From assembly GCA_003139545.1 (NCBI GenBank), contig PLJC01000029.1, positions 1-64,000 on the forward strand: a stretch of DNA of 64,000 nucleotides, written 5' to 3'. Below, one piece after another: positions 7,476 through 15,060 of this stretch. Numbering within the stretch: the stretch's first letter is position 1; the number at the start of each line of letters is the position of its first letter. The translations under genes and the position numbers were made by a program. The notes under the pieces were generated by a model that saw only the letters and a program-made list of their open reading frames with translations, was not told the DNA's origin and searched no databases. This DNA comes from Actinomycetota bacterium. GTDB taxonomy: Bacteria; Actinomycetota; Thermoleophilia; Gaiellales; Gaiellaceae.

Positions 7476-8534
7476 CTACGCCGCCACAGCCTCCTCGTCT
7501 GCCATAGCTTCCTCGGCAAAGGTCGGCACCGTCTCGATCGTCTGAAGGATCCGGCCCGCGATGCGGTACGGGTCGCCGAGCGAGTTGGGCCGCCGGTCCT
7601 CGAGATAGCCGCGATAGCCGTCTCCCACGAAGCTGTGCGGGACGCGAATCGACGCTCCGCGGTCGGCGACGCCGTAGTTGAACTTGTCCATCGACTGCGT
7701 CTCGTGCAGGCCGGTGAGGCGCAGATGGTTGTCGGGACCGTAGACCGCGATGTGGTCGTCCTTGTAGGCGTCGAAGGCCGTCATCAGGGCCTCGAAGTAC
7801 TCCTCGCCGCCGGCGTCGCGCATGTGCGTCGTCGAGAAGTTCGTGTGCAGCCCCGAGCCGTTCCAGTCGAGCTCGGCGCCGAGCGGCTTGCAGTGCCAGT
7901 TGACGTCGACGCCGTACTGCTCGCAGAGGCGCATGAGCAGGTACCGCGCAACCCAGAGCTCGTCGGCGGCTCGCTTCGAGCCCTTGCCGAAGATCTGGAA
8001 CTCCCACTGGCCCTTCGCGACCTCGGCGTTGATCCCCTCGAGGTTGATGCCGGCCTCGAGGCAGAGGTCGATGTGCTCGTCGACGATCCGGCGCGCGACG
8101 TCGCCGACGTTCTTGTAGCCGACGCCGGTGTAGTACTCGCCCTGCGGCGCCGGGAAGCCCTCCTTCGGGAACCCGAGCGGGGCGCCGTCGCGGTAGAGGA
8201 AGTACTCCTGCTCGAAGCCGAACCACGCGCCGGGGTCGTCCGGGATCGTCCCGCGGCTGTTCGACGGGTGCAGCGTCCCGTCCGGGAGCAGCACCTCGCA
8301 CATGACGAGCAGCGCGTTCTCACGTGCCGGGTCGGGGAAGGCGGCGACCGGCTGCAGGAAGCAGTCGGAGCTCGAACCCTCCGCCTGCCGCGTCGAGCTG
8401 CCGTCGAAGTTCCAGAGCGGCAGCTCCTCGAGAGTCGGTGACTCTGCGAACGCGACGATCTTCGTCTTGCTGCGCAGGTTGGGCGTCGGCTCGTATCCGT
8501 CGAGCCAGATGTACTCGAGCTTGAACTTCGTCAT
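7476..8534 (-). CDS. glnA: Glutamine synthetase, type II (eukaryotic-like)
   Basis: Protein of 352 residues that makes glutamine from glutamate, ammonia and ATP. Type II hallmarks: N-terminal KLEYIWLDGYEP, LPLWNFDGSSTRQAEG, the metal-binding EQEYFLYRDG, GVGYKNVGDVARRIVDEHI, the GSGLHTNFST nucleotide loop, NHLRLTG, and GASIRVPH near the C-terminus. Length fits GSII, not the 450-470 residues of type I. Start ATG 8534 has GGAGG 7 bases upstream. An in-frame ATG at 8594 would add 20 residues encoded by the leader hairpin and is less likely. Its leader carries a terminator and a competing hairpin (8556-8600). Confidence 0.94.
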   Translation of the reverse strand: MTKFKLEYIWLDGYEPTPNLRSKTKIVAFAESPTLEELPLWNFDGSSTRQAEGSSSDCFLQPVAAFPDPARENALLVMCEVLLPDGTLHPSNSRGTIPDDPGAWFGFEQEYFLYRDGAPLGFPKEGFPAPQGEYYTGVGYKNVGDVARRIVDEHIDLCLEAGINLEGINAEVAKGQWEFQIFGKGSKRAADELWVARYLLMRLCEQYGVDVNWHCKPLGAELDWNGSGLHTNFSTTHMRDAGGEEYFEALMTAFDAYKDDHIAVYGPDNHLRLTGLHETQSMDKFNYGVADRGASIRVPHSFVGDGYRGYLEDRRPNSLGDPYRIAGRILQTIETVPTFAEEAMADEEAVAA

Positions 8535-8555
8535 CCTCGCCTCCGGTTGGTCCAT

Positions 8556-8589
8556 AAAAAAAGCCCCACGACTGCAAGAGTCGTGAGGC
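8556..8589 (-). terminator. Intrinsic terminator in the glutamine synthetase leader
   Basis: Read on the minus strand, an 11-bp stem (GCCTCACGACT with AGTCGTGGGGC, one G-U pair, 5-base loop) is followed by seven Ts (8562-8556). It lies 22 bases upstream of the gene start and downstream of the only promoter-like element (8634-8639). No upstream gene on this strand needs it, so it looks like an attenuator. Confidence 0.72.
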
Positions 8590-8600
8590 ACCATTGCCTC
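8585..8600 (-). promoter_or_regulatory. Candidate antiterminator hairpin of the glutamine synthetase leader
   Basis: GAGGCA-ATGG-TGCCTC on the minus strand is a perfect 6-bp stem with a 4-base loop. Its 3' arm (8585-8590) overlaps the first five bases of the terminator's 5' arm (8585-8589), so the two hairpins exclude each other. The loop contains an ATG (8594) in frame with the enzyme. What triggers the switch is unknown; no known glutamine riboswitch consensus was recognised. Confidence 0.55.
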
Positions 8601-8631
8601 GGCGGCCGCCTTCCTCGGCGAACACCCGCCC

Positions 8632-8661
8632 TGACCCTAGCGGACCTGGCGGCTAGGGTCA
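8632..8661. promoter_or_regulatory. Divergent promoter with 10-bp inverted repeat (glutamine synthetase / dihydrofolate reductase-like)
   Basis: Perfect inverted repeat TGACCCTAGC-N10-GCTAGGGTCA. Each arm contains a TAGGGT hexamer in the orientation of one gene: 8654-8659 on plus, 6 bases before the ATG at 8666, and 8634-8639 on minus, which would start the glutamine synthetase leader near 8627. The repeat can serve as two symmetric -10 elements or as a regulator site. Confidence 0.55.
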
Positions 8662-8665
8662 CGCG

Positions 8666-9292
8666 ATGGTCGTCGCGGAGATGTCGATGTCGCTGGACGG
8701 GTTCGTCGCCGGGCCGGACGCGACGCTCGACGACCCACTCGGGCGGGGTGGAATGGACCTGCACGAGTGGGCCTTCCGGCTCGCCGCCTGGCGGAAGCCG
8801 CACGGCCTGGAGGGGGGCGAGGTGGACGTGGACTCGGCGCTCGTCGAGAAGCACCTGGCAGCGACGGGAGCGGTCGTGATGGGCCGCAAGATGTTCAGTG
8901 GCGGCTCCGGGCCATGGGCCGGCGACCCGAACGCCAACGGCTGGTGGGGCGACGACCCGCCCTTCCGCAAGCCCGTCTTCGTCGTCACGCATCACGCCCG
9001 CGAGCCGCTCGAGCTCGGCGCGACGACCTTCACGTTCGTGACCGCCGGAGTCGAGCAGGCGATCGCCGACGCGACGACGGCAGGGAGCGGGAAAGACGTC
9101 CACATCTCAGGCGGCGCAGACGTCGTGCAGCAGGCCATCCGTGCCGGGCTCGTGGACGTGATCGACCTCCAAATCGTGCCGCTCCTCCTCGGCAGCGGGG
9201 TCCGGCTGTTCGACGGGCTCGAGCCGCGACGGCTCGAGGCCGGCACGGTCGTCGCCGCGCCGCGCGCGACGCACGTCCGCTACACGCTCTAG
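8666..9292 (+). CDS. Dihydrofolate reductase family protein (RibD C-terminal fold)
   Basis: Protein of 208 residues with the opening VVAEMSMSLDGFVAGPD, GAVVMGRKMFSGG, VFVVTHHAREPL, HISGGADVVQQAIRAGLVD and LLGSGVRLFDGL, all typical of the RibD C-terminal/DHFR-like family of NAD(P)H-dependent reductases. Real substrates of these stand-alone members are generally unknown. Start ATG 8666 lies 6 bases after the -10-like TAGGGT, so the mRNA is probably leaderless. The last 4 bases overlap the convergent LysE gene. Confidence 0.87.
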   Translation: MVVAEMSMSLDGFVAGPDATLDDPLGRGGMDLHEWAFRLAAWRKPHGLEGGEVDVDSALVEKHLAATGAVVMGRKMFSGGSGPWAGDPNANGWWGDDPPFRKPVFVVTHHAREPLELGATTFTFVTAGVEQAIADATTAGSGKDVHISGGADVVQQAIRAGLVDVIDLQIVPLLLGSGVRLFDGLEPRRLEAGTVVAAPRATHVRYTL

Positions 9293-9927
9293 CGCGAGCG
9301 GCTGGGCGTCCAGGCGGCCGCAGCGATACCGAGGCCGATCAGCACGGAGCCTCCGAACCACCGCTCGAAGCGGGCGATCCGGCGCGACCCGCGCAGCCGG
9401 TCGGCCACCGCCCCGGCGGTGAGCGCGTACGCGCTGTCGCTGAGGAAACCCAGGCACGCGAAGCTCGCGCCGAGAACGAGCACCTGGAGCCAGACGTGGC
9501 GGGCATTCGGGTCGACGAACTGCGGGATGAACGCGAAGATGAAGACGATCGTCTTCGGGTTGGTGAGGTTGACGACGATCCCCTGCGTGTAGGCGCGCCT
9601 CCGGGTGCGCGGGGGGCCGTCCTCCTCCACCCGGTCCTCGGCCTTCGTGAGCAGCCGGCGGACGCCGAGGAAGATGAGGTACGCGGCGCCGACGTACTTG
9701 ACCGCGTCGAAGGCGGCCTTCGAGGCGAGGATCAGCGACGACAACCCCGCCGTCGCAAGTCCGACGTGGACGAACGTCCCGGTGGTGATGCCGGCGACGG
9801 AGGCGAGGCCACCGCTCCGGCCCATCTCGATGCTGCGCGTGACGACGTACAGGACGGCGGGGCCGGGGATGGCGAGCAGCGCCATCGCGGTCGCGAGGAA
9901 GACCGCATACGTCGAGAGCGGCGGCAC
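9289..9927 (-). CDS. LysE family amino-acid exporter
   Basis: Protein of 212 residues with about six transmembrane helices and the family signature IPGPAVLYVVTRSIEMGRSGGLA near the N-terminus, then GAAYLIFLGVRRLL and NLTNPKTIVFIFAFIPQF. It exports amino acids or related metabolites across the inner membrane. The GTG start follows directly on the stop of the WYL regulator (TGAGTG), so both are in one operon and the regulator probably controls the exporter. Confidence 0.9.
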   Translation of the reverse strand: MPPLSTYAVFLATAMALLAIPGPAVLYVVTRSIEMGRSGGLASVAGITTGTFVHVGLATAGLSSLILASKAAFDAVKYVGAAYLIFLGVRRLLTKAEDRVEEDGPPRTRRRAYTQGIVVNLTNPKTIVFIFAFIPQFVDPNARHVWLQVLVLGASFACLGFLSDSAYALTAGAVADRLRGSRRIARFERWFGGSVLIGLGIAAAAWTPSRSR

Positions 9928-10806
9928 TCAGGGAACGTATAAGGCAGCGACATCGCGGGCGGTCGCGGCGATGCGGTCCCTCAGCTCCACGGGGGCGACC
10001 ACCTCGAGATCGGGGCCGTACCGCAGCATCTCGCGGCGCGCCTCCTCCAGGCTCTCGAACACGAGCGTCCGTTCGCCCTTCGGCCCGCGCGCGGTCACCT
10101 CCACGCGCGGGCGGCTCTCTTCGAACGCGCGCGACCACTCCGCCCAGTACGCCGACAGCTCGAACCCATCCGGCCGCTCGCATAGCTCCTCGAGCGGGCG
10201 CACCGACGCAACGCGCGACACGCGGTACACGCGCAAGCCGGCGACGCGATGCGCGACGAGATACCACGCCCCCGCCTTGAGCACGAGCCCGAGCGGGTCG
10301 ACCGTGCGCTGGACGACCCGGTTGCCCTCGCGGTAGCGGATCTTCGCCCGGCAGCCGCTCCAGACGGCCGATGCGAGCGCCGGCAGGTGCGGGACGCTGT
10401 CCTCGGCCCGGAACCAGCCGCGCGCATCCAGGTGGAAGAGACGCTGAGCCCGCGTCGCGCGCTCCTGCAGCTCGGACGGGAGCGCGGCGAGCAGCTTCAG
10501 CCGGGCGGCGGCGAGCTCGCCGCCTAGACCGAGCTCGGCCGCCGGGCCGGGCATGCCGGCCGCGAAGAGCGCCTCCGCCTCGTCGCCCGTCAGGCCGGTG
10601 AGCCGCGTGCGATAGCCGCCGGCGAGGCGGTATCCGCCCGCAGGGCCGCGCAAGGCCTCCACCGGCACGCCGGCGGCTGCGAGCGACTCGACGTCGCGAT
10701 GCACTGTGCGCACGGACACTTCCAGCCGCTCCGCGATATCGGCCGCCGTCAGCTGCCCGCGGGTCTGCAACAGGAGGAGCAGCGAGACAAGACGCGTTGC
10801 ACGCAT
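9928..10806 (-). CDS. YafY-type HTH/WYL transcriptional regulator
   Basis: Protein of 292 residues: DeoR-like winged HTH at the N-terminus (LTAADIAERLEVSVRTVHRD), then a WYL domain (IRYREGNRVVQRTVDPLGLVLKAGAWYLVAHR) with the W-Y-L triad, and a C-terminal WCX part (EVTARGPKGERTLVF). WYL domains sense small molecules or nucleic acids. A TAAGGT hexamer 6 bases before the ATG suggests a leaderless mRNA. It shares its short promoter region with the divergent cupin gene at 10829. Confidence 0.9.
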   Translation of the reverse strand: MRATRLVSLLLLLQTRGQLTAADIAERLEVSVRTVHRDVESLAAAGVPVEALRGPAGGYRLAGGYRTRLTGLTGDEAEALFAAGMPGPAAELGLGGELAAARLKLLAALPSELQERATRAQRLFHLDARGWFRAEDSVPHLPALASAVWSGCRAKIRYREGNRVVQRTVDPLGLVLKAGAWYLVAHRVAGLRVYRVSRVASVRPLEELCERPDGFELSAYWAEWSRAFEESRPRVEVTARGPKGERTLVFESLEEARREMLRYGPDLEVVAPVELRDRIAATARDVAALYVP

Positions 10807-10812
10807 TTTGCG

Positions 10813-10822
10813 ACCTTACGAC
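10813..10822. promoter_or_regulatory. Overlapping divergent -10 boxes (WYL regulator / cupin)
   Basis: Only 22 bases separate the two start codons. Minus-strand TAAGGT (10813-10818) lies 6 bases before the ATG at 10806, and plus-strand TACGAC (10817-10822) lies 6 bases before the ATG at 10829. The hexamers share the central TA. Neither gene has a Shine-Dalgarno sequence. Confidence 0.5.
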
Positions 10823-10828
10823 AGATAC

Positions 10829-11293
10829 ATGACAGAAGGTGTCCTCTTTGTCTGCAAGGCTCCCGGCATGAACATCTGGGACGACAAGTGGGGCGAGCAG
10901 GGCGAGGACTGGTCGGGCGGCGGCGGCCTGGCGAAGCGCCTCGTGCCGAGCGGGCCGATGCTCGGCGCGTCCCTGTACGAGCTCGAGCGCGGCAACTTCG
11001 CGATCTTCCATTTCCACCACGGCTCCGAAGAGCTCTTGGTCGTCCTACGCGGACATCCGACGCTGCGCACCTTCGAGGGAGAGCGGCAGCTCGACGAGGG
11101 CGAGGTCGTCCACTTCCCCACCGGACGGGACGGCGCGCACGAGATTCGCAACGACACCGACGAGACGGTGCGGTACGTCGTCGCGGGGATCCGCGTGTCC
11201 CCCGAAATCGCTGAGTACCCGGACCTGAAGAAGGTCACCGGCCAGTCGAAGCACGGGATCTTCTTCATCCATGACGTCGAGGAGGACGCATGA
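10829..11293 (+). CDS. Cupin domain protein
   Basis: Protein of 154 residues with cupin motif 1 IFHFHHGSEELLVVLRGHPTLRT (His-x-His...Glu) and motif 2 PTGRDGAHEIRNDTDETVRYV, where the metal His is present. ATG 10829 fits the leaderless -10 (TACGAC); an internal ATG at 10868 (MNIWDDKWGEQ) is the other option and matches where many homologues begin. The stop overlaps the ATG of a 43-residue ORF (ATGA). The substrate is unknown. Confidence 0.82.
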   Translation: MTEGVLFVCKAPGMNIWDDKWGEQGEDWSGGGGLAKRLVPSGPMLGASLYELERGNFAIFHFHHGSEELLVVLRGHPTLRTFEGERQLDEGEVVHFPTGRDGAHEIRNDTDETVRYVVAGIRVSPEIAEYPDLKKVTGQSKHGIFFIHDVEEDA

Positions 11294-11421
11294 GCGACGA
11301 GCGAGACTCGAACGTCGTCGAGTTGCTGCTGCGCGAGCCCGAGATCGTCGCGTGGCTCGACGACTACCGTCCGGAACCCGACGAGGTCGACAGCGAGGAC
11401 GACCCGCCGCAGGCGGCATAA
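11290..11421 (+). CDS. Small acidic protein, 43 residues, coupled to cupin
   Basis: Short ORF starting MSDERDSNVVELLLREPEIV and ending DEDDPPQAA-like acidic residues. Its ATG overlaps the cupin stop (ATGA), the usual junction in this genome, and the composition is strongly acidic with a predicted amphipathic helix (VVELLLREPEIVAWLDDY). I do not recognise the family. A real translated partner of the cupin is likely from the coupling alone. Confidence 0.5.
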   Translation: MSDERDSNVVELLLREPEIVAWLDDYRPEPDEVDSEDDPPQAA

Positions 11422-11437
11422 CGTCATAATCGCTCGC

Positions 11438-12475
11438 ATGCCGGTACCGCTCCGGACGCCGCTCTGTGACGCGCTGGGAATCGATGTGCCGATTCTCTCC
11501 GCCGGAATGGGGTCGCTCGCAGGCGTCGATCTCGTAGCAGCGGTCTCCGAAGCCGGCGGCTTCGGCGTTCTCGGCGTCAGCGGCGCGTCGCCAGAGGTCG
11601 TCCGCAAGCGCATCGACAGCACGCGCGCGCTGACGAAGCGGCCCTTCGGCGTCAACGTGATCATCGACGAGATCGGGTGGGCGGCCTCGGACGAAGATCG
11701 TGAGCTCGTGCGCTCCGAAGTCGCGAGCGCCATCGACGAGCAGGTGGCGGCCGTGGTGCTGTTCTGGGGCGATCCGGCGCCGTTCGTCGAGCTGGCACAC
11801 GGGAACGGGGTGATGCTCCTCGTCCAGGTCGGTTCGCTCGCCGAGGCTGCAGCCGCGGCTGCGGCGGGCGTCGACGCGATCATCGCCCAGGGTGTCGAAG
11901 CGGGTGGGCACGTTCGGGGCACGAGCTCGATCTGGGACCTCCTCCCTGCAGTCGTCGCCGCCGTCTCGCCGCTTCCGGTGCTCGCATCGGGCGGGATCGG
12001 CGACGGCGCCGGCGTTGCCCGGGCGCTCAGCTTGGGCGCACAAGGTGTCTCGCTGGGCACGCGCTTCGTGGCGAGCGAGGAATCGCGAGCTCACCCGGAG
12101 TACAAGCGCCGCATCGTGGAGAGCCACGCGAACGACACTGTCTACACCGAGGACCTCTACGACATCCAGTGGCCCGGGGCGCCGACCCGCACGCTTCGCA
12201 ATCGGACCTTCGACGAATGGGATGCCGCCGGGCGCCCGCCGCCGGGACATCGTCCAGGCGAGGGGACGACCATCGGCACGTTGCGCCTGCTGTCGGGCGA
12301 AACGGTCGATTTGCCGCGGTATGCGGGAGCGGGCTCGCCGTTGGTCGGCTTCGAAGGAGACCTCGATTACCCGGCCATGTGGGCTGGTGAGTCCGTCGAG
12401 GTCGTGAACGACGTCCTCCCTGCCGGCGACATCGTTCGCATGCTGACGCATGACGCTGCCGCCGCACTTGGGTAA
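11438..12475 (+). CDS. NAD(P)H-dependent flavin oxidoreductase / nitronate monooxygenase family
   Basis: FMN-binding TIM barrel of 345 residues. Signatures: VPILSAGMGSLAGVDLVAAV, GGFGVLG, the GVDAIIAQGVEAGGHVRG loop with the catalytic-site His, VLASGGIGDGAGVARALSLG and GVSLGTRFVASEE (phosphate-binding). The family includes nitronate monooxygenases and YrpB-like oxidoreductases; the exact substrate is unclear. A CATAAT hexamer (11425-11430) lies 7 bases before the ATG, consistent with a leaderless transcript. Confidence 0.9.
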   Translation: MPVPLRTPLCDALGIDVPILSAGMGSLAGVDLVAAVSEAGGFGVLGVSGASPEVVRKRIDSTRALTKRPFGVNVIIDEIGWAASDEDRELVRSEVASAIDEQVAAVVLFWGDPAPFVELAHGNGVMLLVQVGSLAEAAAAAAAGVDAIIAQGVEAGGHVRGTSSIWDLLPAVVAAVSPLPVLASGGIGDGAGVARALSLGAQGVSLGTRFVASEESRAHPEYKRRIVESHANDTVYTEDLYDIQWPGAPTRTLRNRTFDEWDAAGRPPPGHRPGEGTTIGTLRLLSGETVDLPRYAGAGSPLVGFEGDLDYPAMWAGESVEVVNDVLPAGDIVRMLTHDAAAALG

Positions 12476-12492
12476 CGACACCGTGCGCCGAT

Positions 12493-12521
12493 TTGACGTT
12501 GTCCGGTTAAGCCTCTATCGT
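12493..12521 (+). promoter_or_regulatory. Promoter of the ABC transporter operon
   Basis: TTGACG (12493-12498), 17-base spacer, TATCGT (12516-12521): the best sigma-70-like pair seen in the window. The -10 lies 9 bases before the ATG of a 25-codon leader ORF (12531) and about 150 bases before the ABC ATPase gene. Confidence 0.65.
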
Positions 12522-12530
12522 TCGCGGGCC

Positions 12531-12608
12531 ATGTTGCTCGGTTACGGAATGAACACGACCACGGTCAGCTGCCTCGGCAGCGCTGCGGTCCCGCGCGACC
12601 ACCGTTAG
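12531..12608 (+). CDS. Candidate leader peptide upstream of ABC transporter
   Basis: A 25-codon ORF (MLLGYGMNTTTVSC...) starts 9 bases after a strong -10, in a position to be translated from a leaderless 5' end. Nothing is homologous that I recognise. The following 66 bases to the ABC gene contain a GC-rich hairpin (CCGCC...GGCGG near 12618-12635) and then the Shine-Dalgarno sequence AAGGAG of the next gene. Translation-dependent control of the transporter is possible but unproven. Confidence 0.4.
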   Translation: MLLGYGMNTTTVSCLGSAAVPRDHR

Positions 12609-12674
12609 GTCCGCGCCCCGCCTTCGCCGGCGGTCATTCGTTCTCCGTATCCATCTCGTTTCACAAGGAGCAGC

Positions 12675-13547
12675 ATGTCCACCTTCGCAGCACCCAATTC
12701 ATTGAGCACGTCCGTCCGCCAGGACGTCCCTGCCGTCGAGGTCGAGCACCTGACGAAGGTCTTCCGGCGCCGGGTCAAGGACGCCGGCCCATTCCGCCGC
12801 AAGCGCCGCATGCCCGCGCTGAAGGACGTGAGCTTCACGATCGCGCGCGGCGAGTGCGTCGCCATCCTCGGCCAGAACGGGTCGGGCAAGTCGACGCTGG
12901 TCCGCCTGCTGTCGACGTTGCTGATCGACGACGGCGGTTCGGCCCGCGTGTTCGGGAACGACGTCGTCCGCGACGCACGCACGATCCGGCGACTCGTCAA
13001 CCGCGTGTCGGTCGAGGCGAGCTTCTTCAAGAAGATGTCCGCGGACGAGAACCTCTCGTACGCGGCGCGCTTCTACGGCATGCCGCCGTCGGTGACCCGC
13101 ACCGCTGTCCCGGAGATCCTCGCGAAGGTCGGTTTCCCTCCGGACCGGCGCGGCGAGTCGATGCAGAACCTCTCCCGCGGCATGCAGCAGAAGGTCGCGC
13201 TCGCGCGGGCACTGCTGACATCGCCGGTCCTGCTGCTGCTCGACGAGCCTACCACGGGCCTCGACCCGCGCTCGAAGCTCGAGGTGCAGGACTTCGTGCG
13301 CGAGGTCCGGCGAACGCACGACGCGACCATCCTCCTTTGCACGCACGACATGGCGGAGGCGGAGGCGCTCGCCGACCGCGTCGGCCTGCTCGATCGCGGC
13401 GAGCTCCTGTTCCTGGAGCCCGTCGCGGACGTGAAGCGCCGCTACGGCGTGGAGACGCTCGAAGAAGCGTTCTTCGCGGCAACCGGCCGGGCGTTCGAGG
13501 AGGAGCACGACGACGAAGACGACGAGTACAGGGAGGTGTTCGGATGA
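12675..13547 (+). CDS. ABC transporter ATP-binding protein (ABC-2 type, export)
   Basis: Protein of 290 residues. Walker A GQNGSGKST (about 72-80), Q-loop region, signature LSRGMQQKVALARALL, Walker B LLLLDEPTTGLDP and the switch His in LLCTHDMAEAEAL. The C-terminus is rich in Asp/Glu. It energises the permease encoded next (ATGA overlap). Good Shine-Dalgarno AAGGAG ahead of the ATG. Export of a drug, lipid or polysaccharide is inferred from the family. Confidence 0.93.
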   Translation: MSTFAAPNSLSTSVRQDVPAVEVEHLTKVFRRRVKDAGPFRRKRRMPALKDVSFTIARGECVAILGQNGSGKSTLVRLLSTLLIDDGGSARVFGNDVVRDARTIRRLVNRVSVEASFFKKMSADENLSYAARFYGMPPSVTRTAVPEILAKVGFPPDRRGESMQNLSRGMQQKVALARALLTSPVLLLLDEPTTGLDPRSKLEVQDFVREVRRTHDATILLCTHDMAEAEALADRVGLLDRGELLFLEPVADVKRRYGVETLEEAFFAATGRAFEEEHDDEDDEYREVFG

Positions 13548-14365
13548 GTGCCATCGGAGCCACGATGCGCAGCGAGCTGATCGGGCTCGGCGGCATCGTC
13601 GAACGAAACGTCTATCTGACGAAGCGCTACTTCCTGTGGGACGTCGCGTTCATGTTCTGGACGATCGCGAACACGCTCACGATCGTGTTCATCGCGCGGT
13701 CCGTGCACCTGACCCGTGCCGCCGAGAACACGCTCGCTGCGCGGCTGCTCGTCGGCGCGGTGATCTGGGCGTTCCTCGGGATCATCTTCGAGTTCATGAC
13801 GGAGACGGTCGCGTGGGAGCGTTGGGAAGGGACGATCGAGTACACGTTCATGGCGCCGATCTCGCGCGTCATGCACCTGGGCGGCCAGGGGGCGTTCGCG
13901 GTGCTGTACGGATTGATCCGCGCGACGATCCTCTTCTTCGCCGTCGTGCTCTTCCTCGGCATCCACACCCCGCACGCGAACTACGGCGCCGCGTTCGCTC
14001 TGCTCGCGATCGCGTCGCTCTCGTTCATCGGCATCGGGATGATGACGTCGGTGCTGCCGCTCATCTCGCCGGAGAAGGGCGCGCAGCTCGGCTTCGTCGC
14101 GCAAGGACTGATGCTCGTCGTCTCGGGCGTCTACTACCCGGTGTCGGTGATGCCGCATTGGATGCAGCTGATCGCGAAGATCTCGCCGGCGACGTACGCG
14201 ATCCGCGGCGACCGCGCGTCGATCGTCAGCGGCACCGGGCTCGTCTGGGCGGACGTGTGGCCGCTGCTGATCATCGCGGTCGCAGCGACGCCGCTCGGGC
14301 TCGCGATCTTCCATCGCGGCGAAGTACACGCGAAGAAGCACGGAAAGCTCAAGAGGTCAGGGTGA
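13544..14365 (+). CDS. ABC-2 type transporter permease
   Basis: Protein of 273 residues with about six transmembrane helices. The family ending is visible: GLMLVVSGVYYPVSVMPHWMQ followed by KISPATYAIRGDR. The ATG overlaps the stop of the ATPase gene and its own stop overlaps the GTG of the methyltransferase gene, so three proteins are made from one operon. The transported compound is unknown. Confidence 0.9.
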   Translation: MSAIGATMRSELIGLGGIVERNVYLTKRYFLWDVAFMFWTIANTLTIVFIARSVHLTRAAENTLAARLLVGAVIWAFLGIIFEFMTETVAWERWEGTIEYTFMAPISRVMHLGGQGAFAVLYGLIRATILFFAVVLFLGIHTPHANYGAAFALLAIASLSFIGIGMMTSVLPLISPEKGAQLGFVAQGLMLVVSGVYYPVSVMPHWMQLIAKISPATYAIRGDRASIVSGTGLVWADVWPLLIIAVAATPLGLAIFHRGEVHAKKHGKLKRSG

Positions 14366-15060
14366 CGGACTGGTTTGCAGGCGCCGTCGCCGAGCACTAC
14401 GACGAGGACACGACGCACCTGCCGGTCGACCTGGTCGTCGATGCCCTCGTCGAGCTCGCGCGCGGCGGTGCTGCCCTCGAGCTCGCGATCGGAACGGGCA
14501 GGATCGCGCTGCCGCTCGCGCAGCGCGGTCTCCCCGTCTCGGGCATCGAGCTGTCCCCGGACATGATCGCGCAGCTCCGGAGAAAACCGGGCGGCTCGGA
14601 GATCCCGGTCGAACTGGGCGACATGGCGACGACGCGTGTCGACGGCTCGTTCGCGCTCGTCTACCTCATCCGAAACACGATCCTGAACCTGACGACCCAG
14701 GACGCGCAGGTCGCGTGCTTCGCGAACGCGGCCGCGGACCTCGAACCTGGAGGCTGCTTCGTGGTCGAGGTGGTCGTGCCAAACACAAGACCGCTCGAAG
14801 TCTTTGATCTGAGCGACACGCACGTGGGCGTGGACGAATACGACGCCGACACCCAGCGCCTCGTGTCACACCACTTCAGGCTCCGCGACGGCAGCTGGGA
14901 GAGACTCTCCGTTCCTTTCCGCGCCGCCTCGCCCGGCGAGCTCGACCTGATGGCGCGCCTCGCCGGCATGCAGTTGCGCGAGCGGTGGAGCGACTGGACG
15001 CGCGAGCCGTTCACCGCCGCGAGCGCGTCGCACGTCTCAGTCTGGGAGAAGCCGCGCTAA
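14362..15060 (+). CDS. Class I SAM-dependent methyltransferase
   Basis: Protein of 232 residues with SAM-binding motif I ALELAIGTGRIALPLAQRG, motif II VSGIELSPDMI, the acidic VELGDMATT and LEPGGCFVVEVV. N-terminal FAGAVAEHYDEDT resembles small-molecule methyltransferases. It follows the ABC permease by a GTGA overlap, so it may modify or help resist the exported compound. The last 24 bases overlap the convergent rmlD gene. Confidence 0.88.
   Translation: MTDWFAGAVAEHYDEDTTHLPVDLVVDALVELARGGAALELAIGTGRIALPLAQRGLPVSGIELSPDMIAQLRRKPGGSEIPVELGDMATTRVDGSFALVYLIRNTILNLTTQDAQVACFANAAADLEPGGCFVVEVVVPNTRPLEVFDLSDTHVGVDEYDADTQRLVSHHFRLRDGSWERLSVPFRAASPGELDLMARLAGMQLRERWSDWTREPFTAASASHVSVWEKPR

Noticed and set aside
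6910-8301. Long 463-codon open frame on the minus strand
   Set aside because: It is a shadow of glutamine synthetase; only its tail happens to read the intact first part of the broken acetyltransferase.
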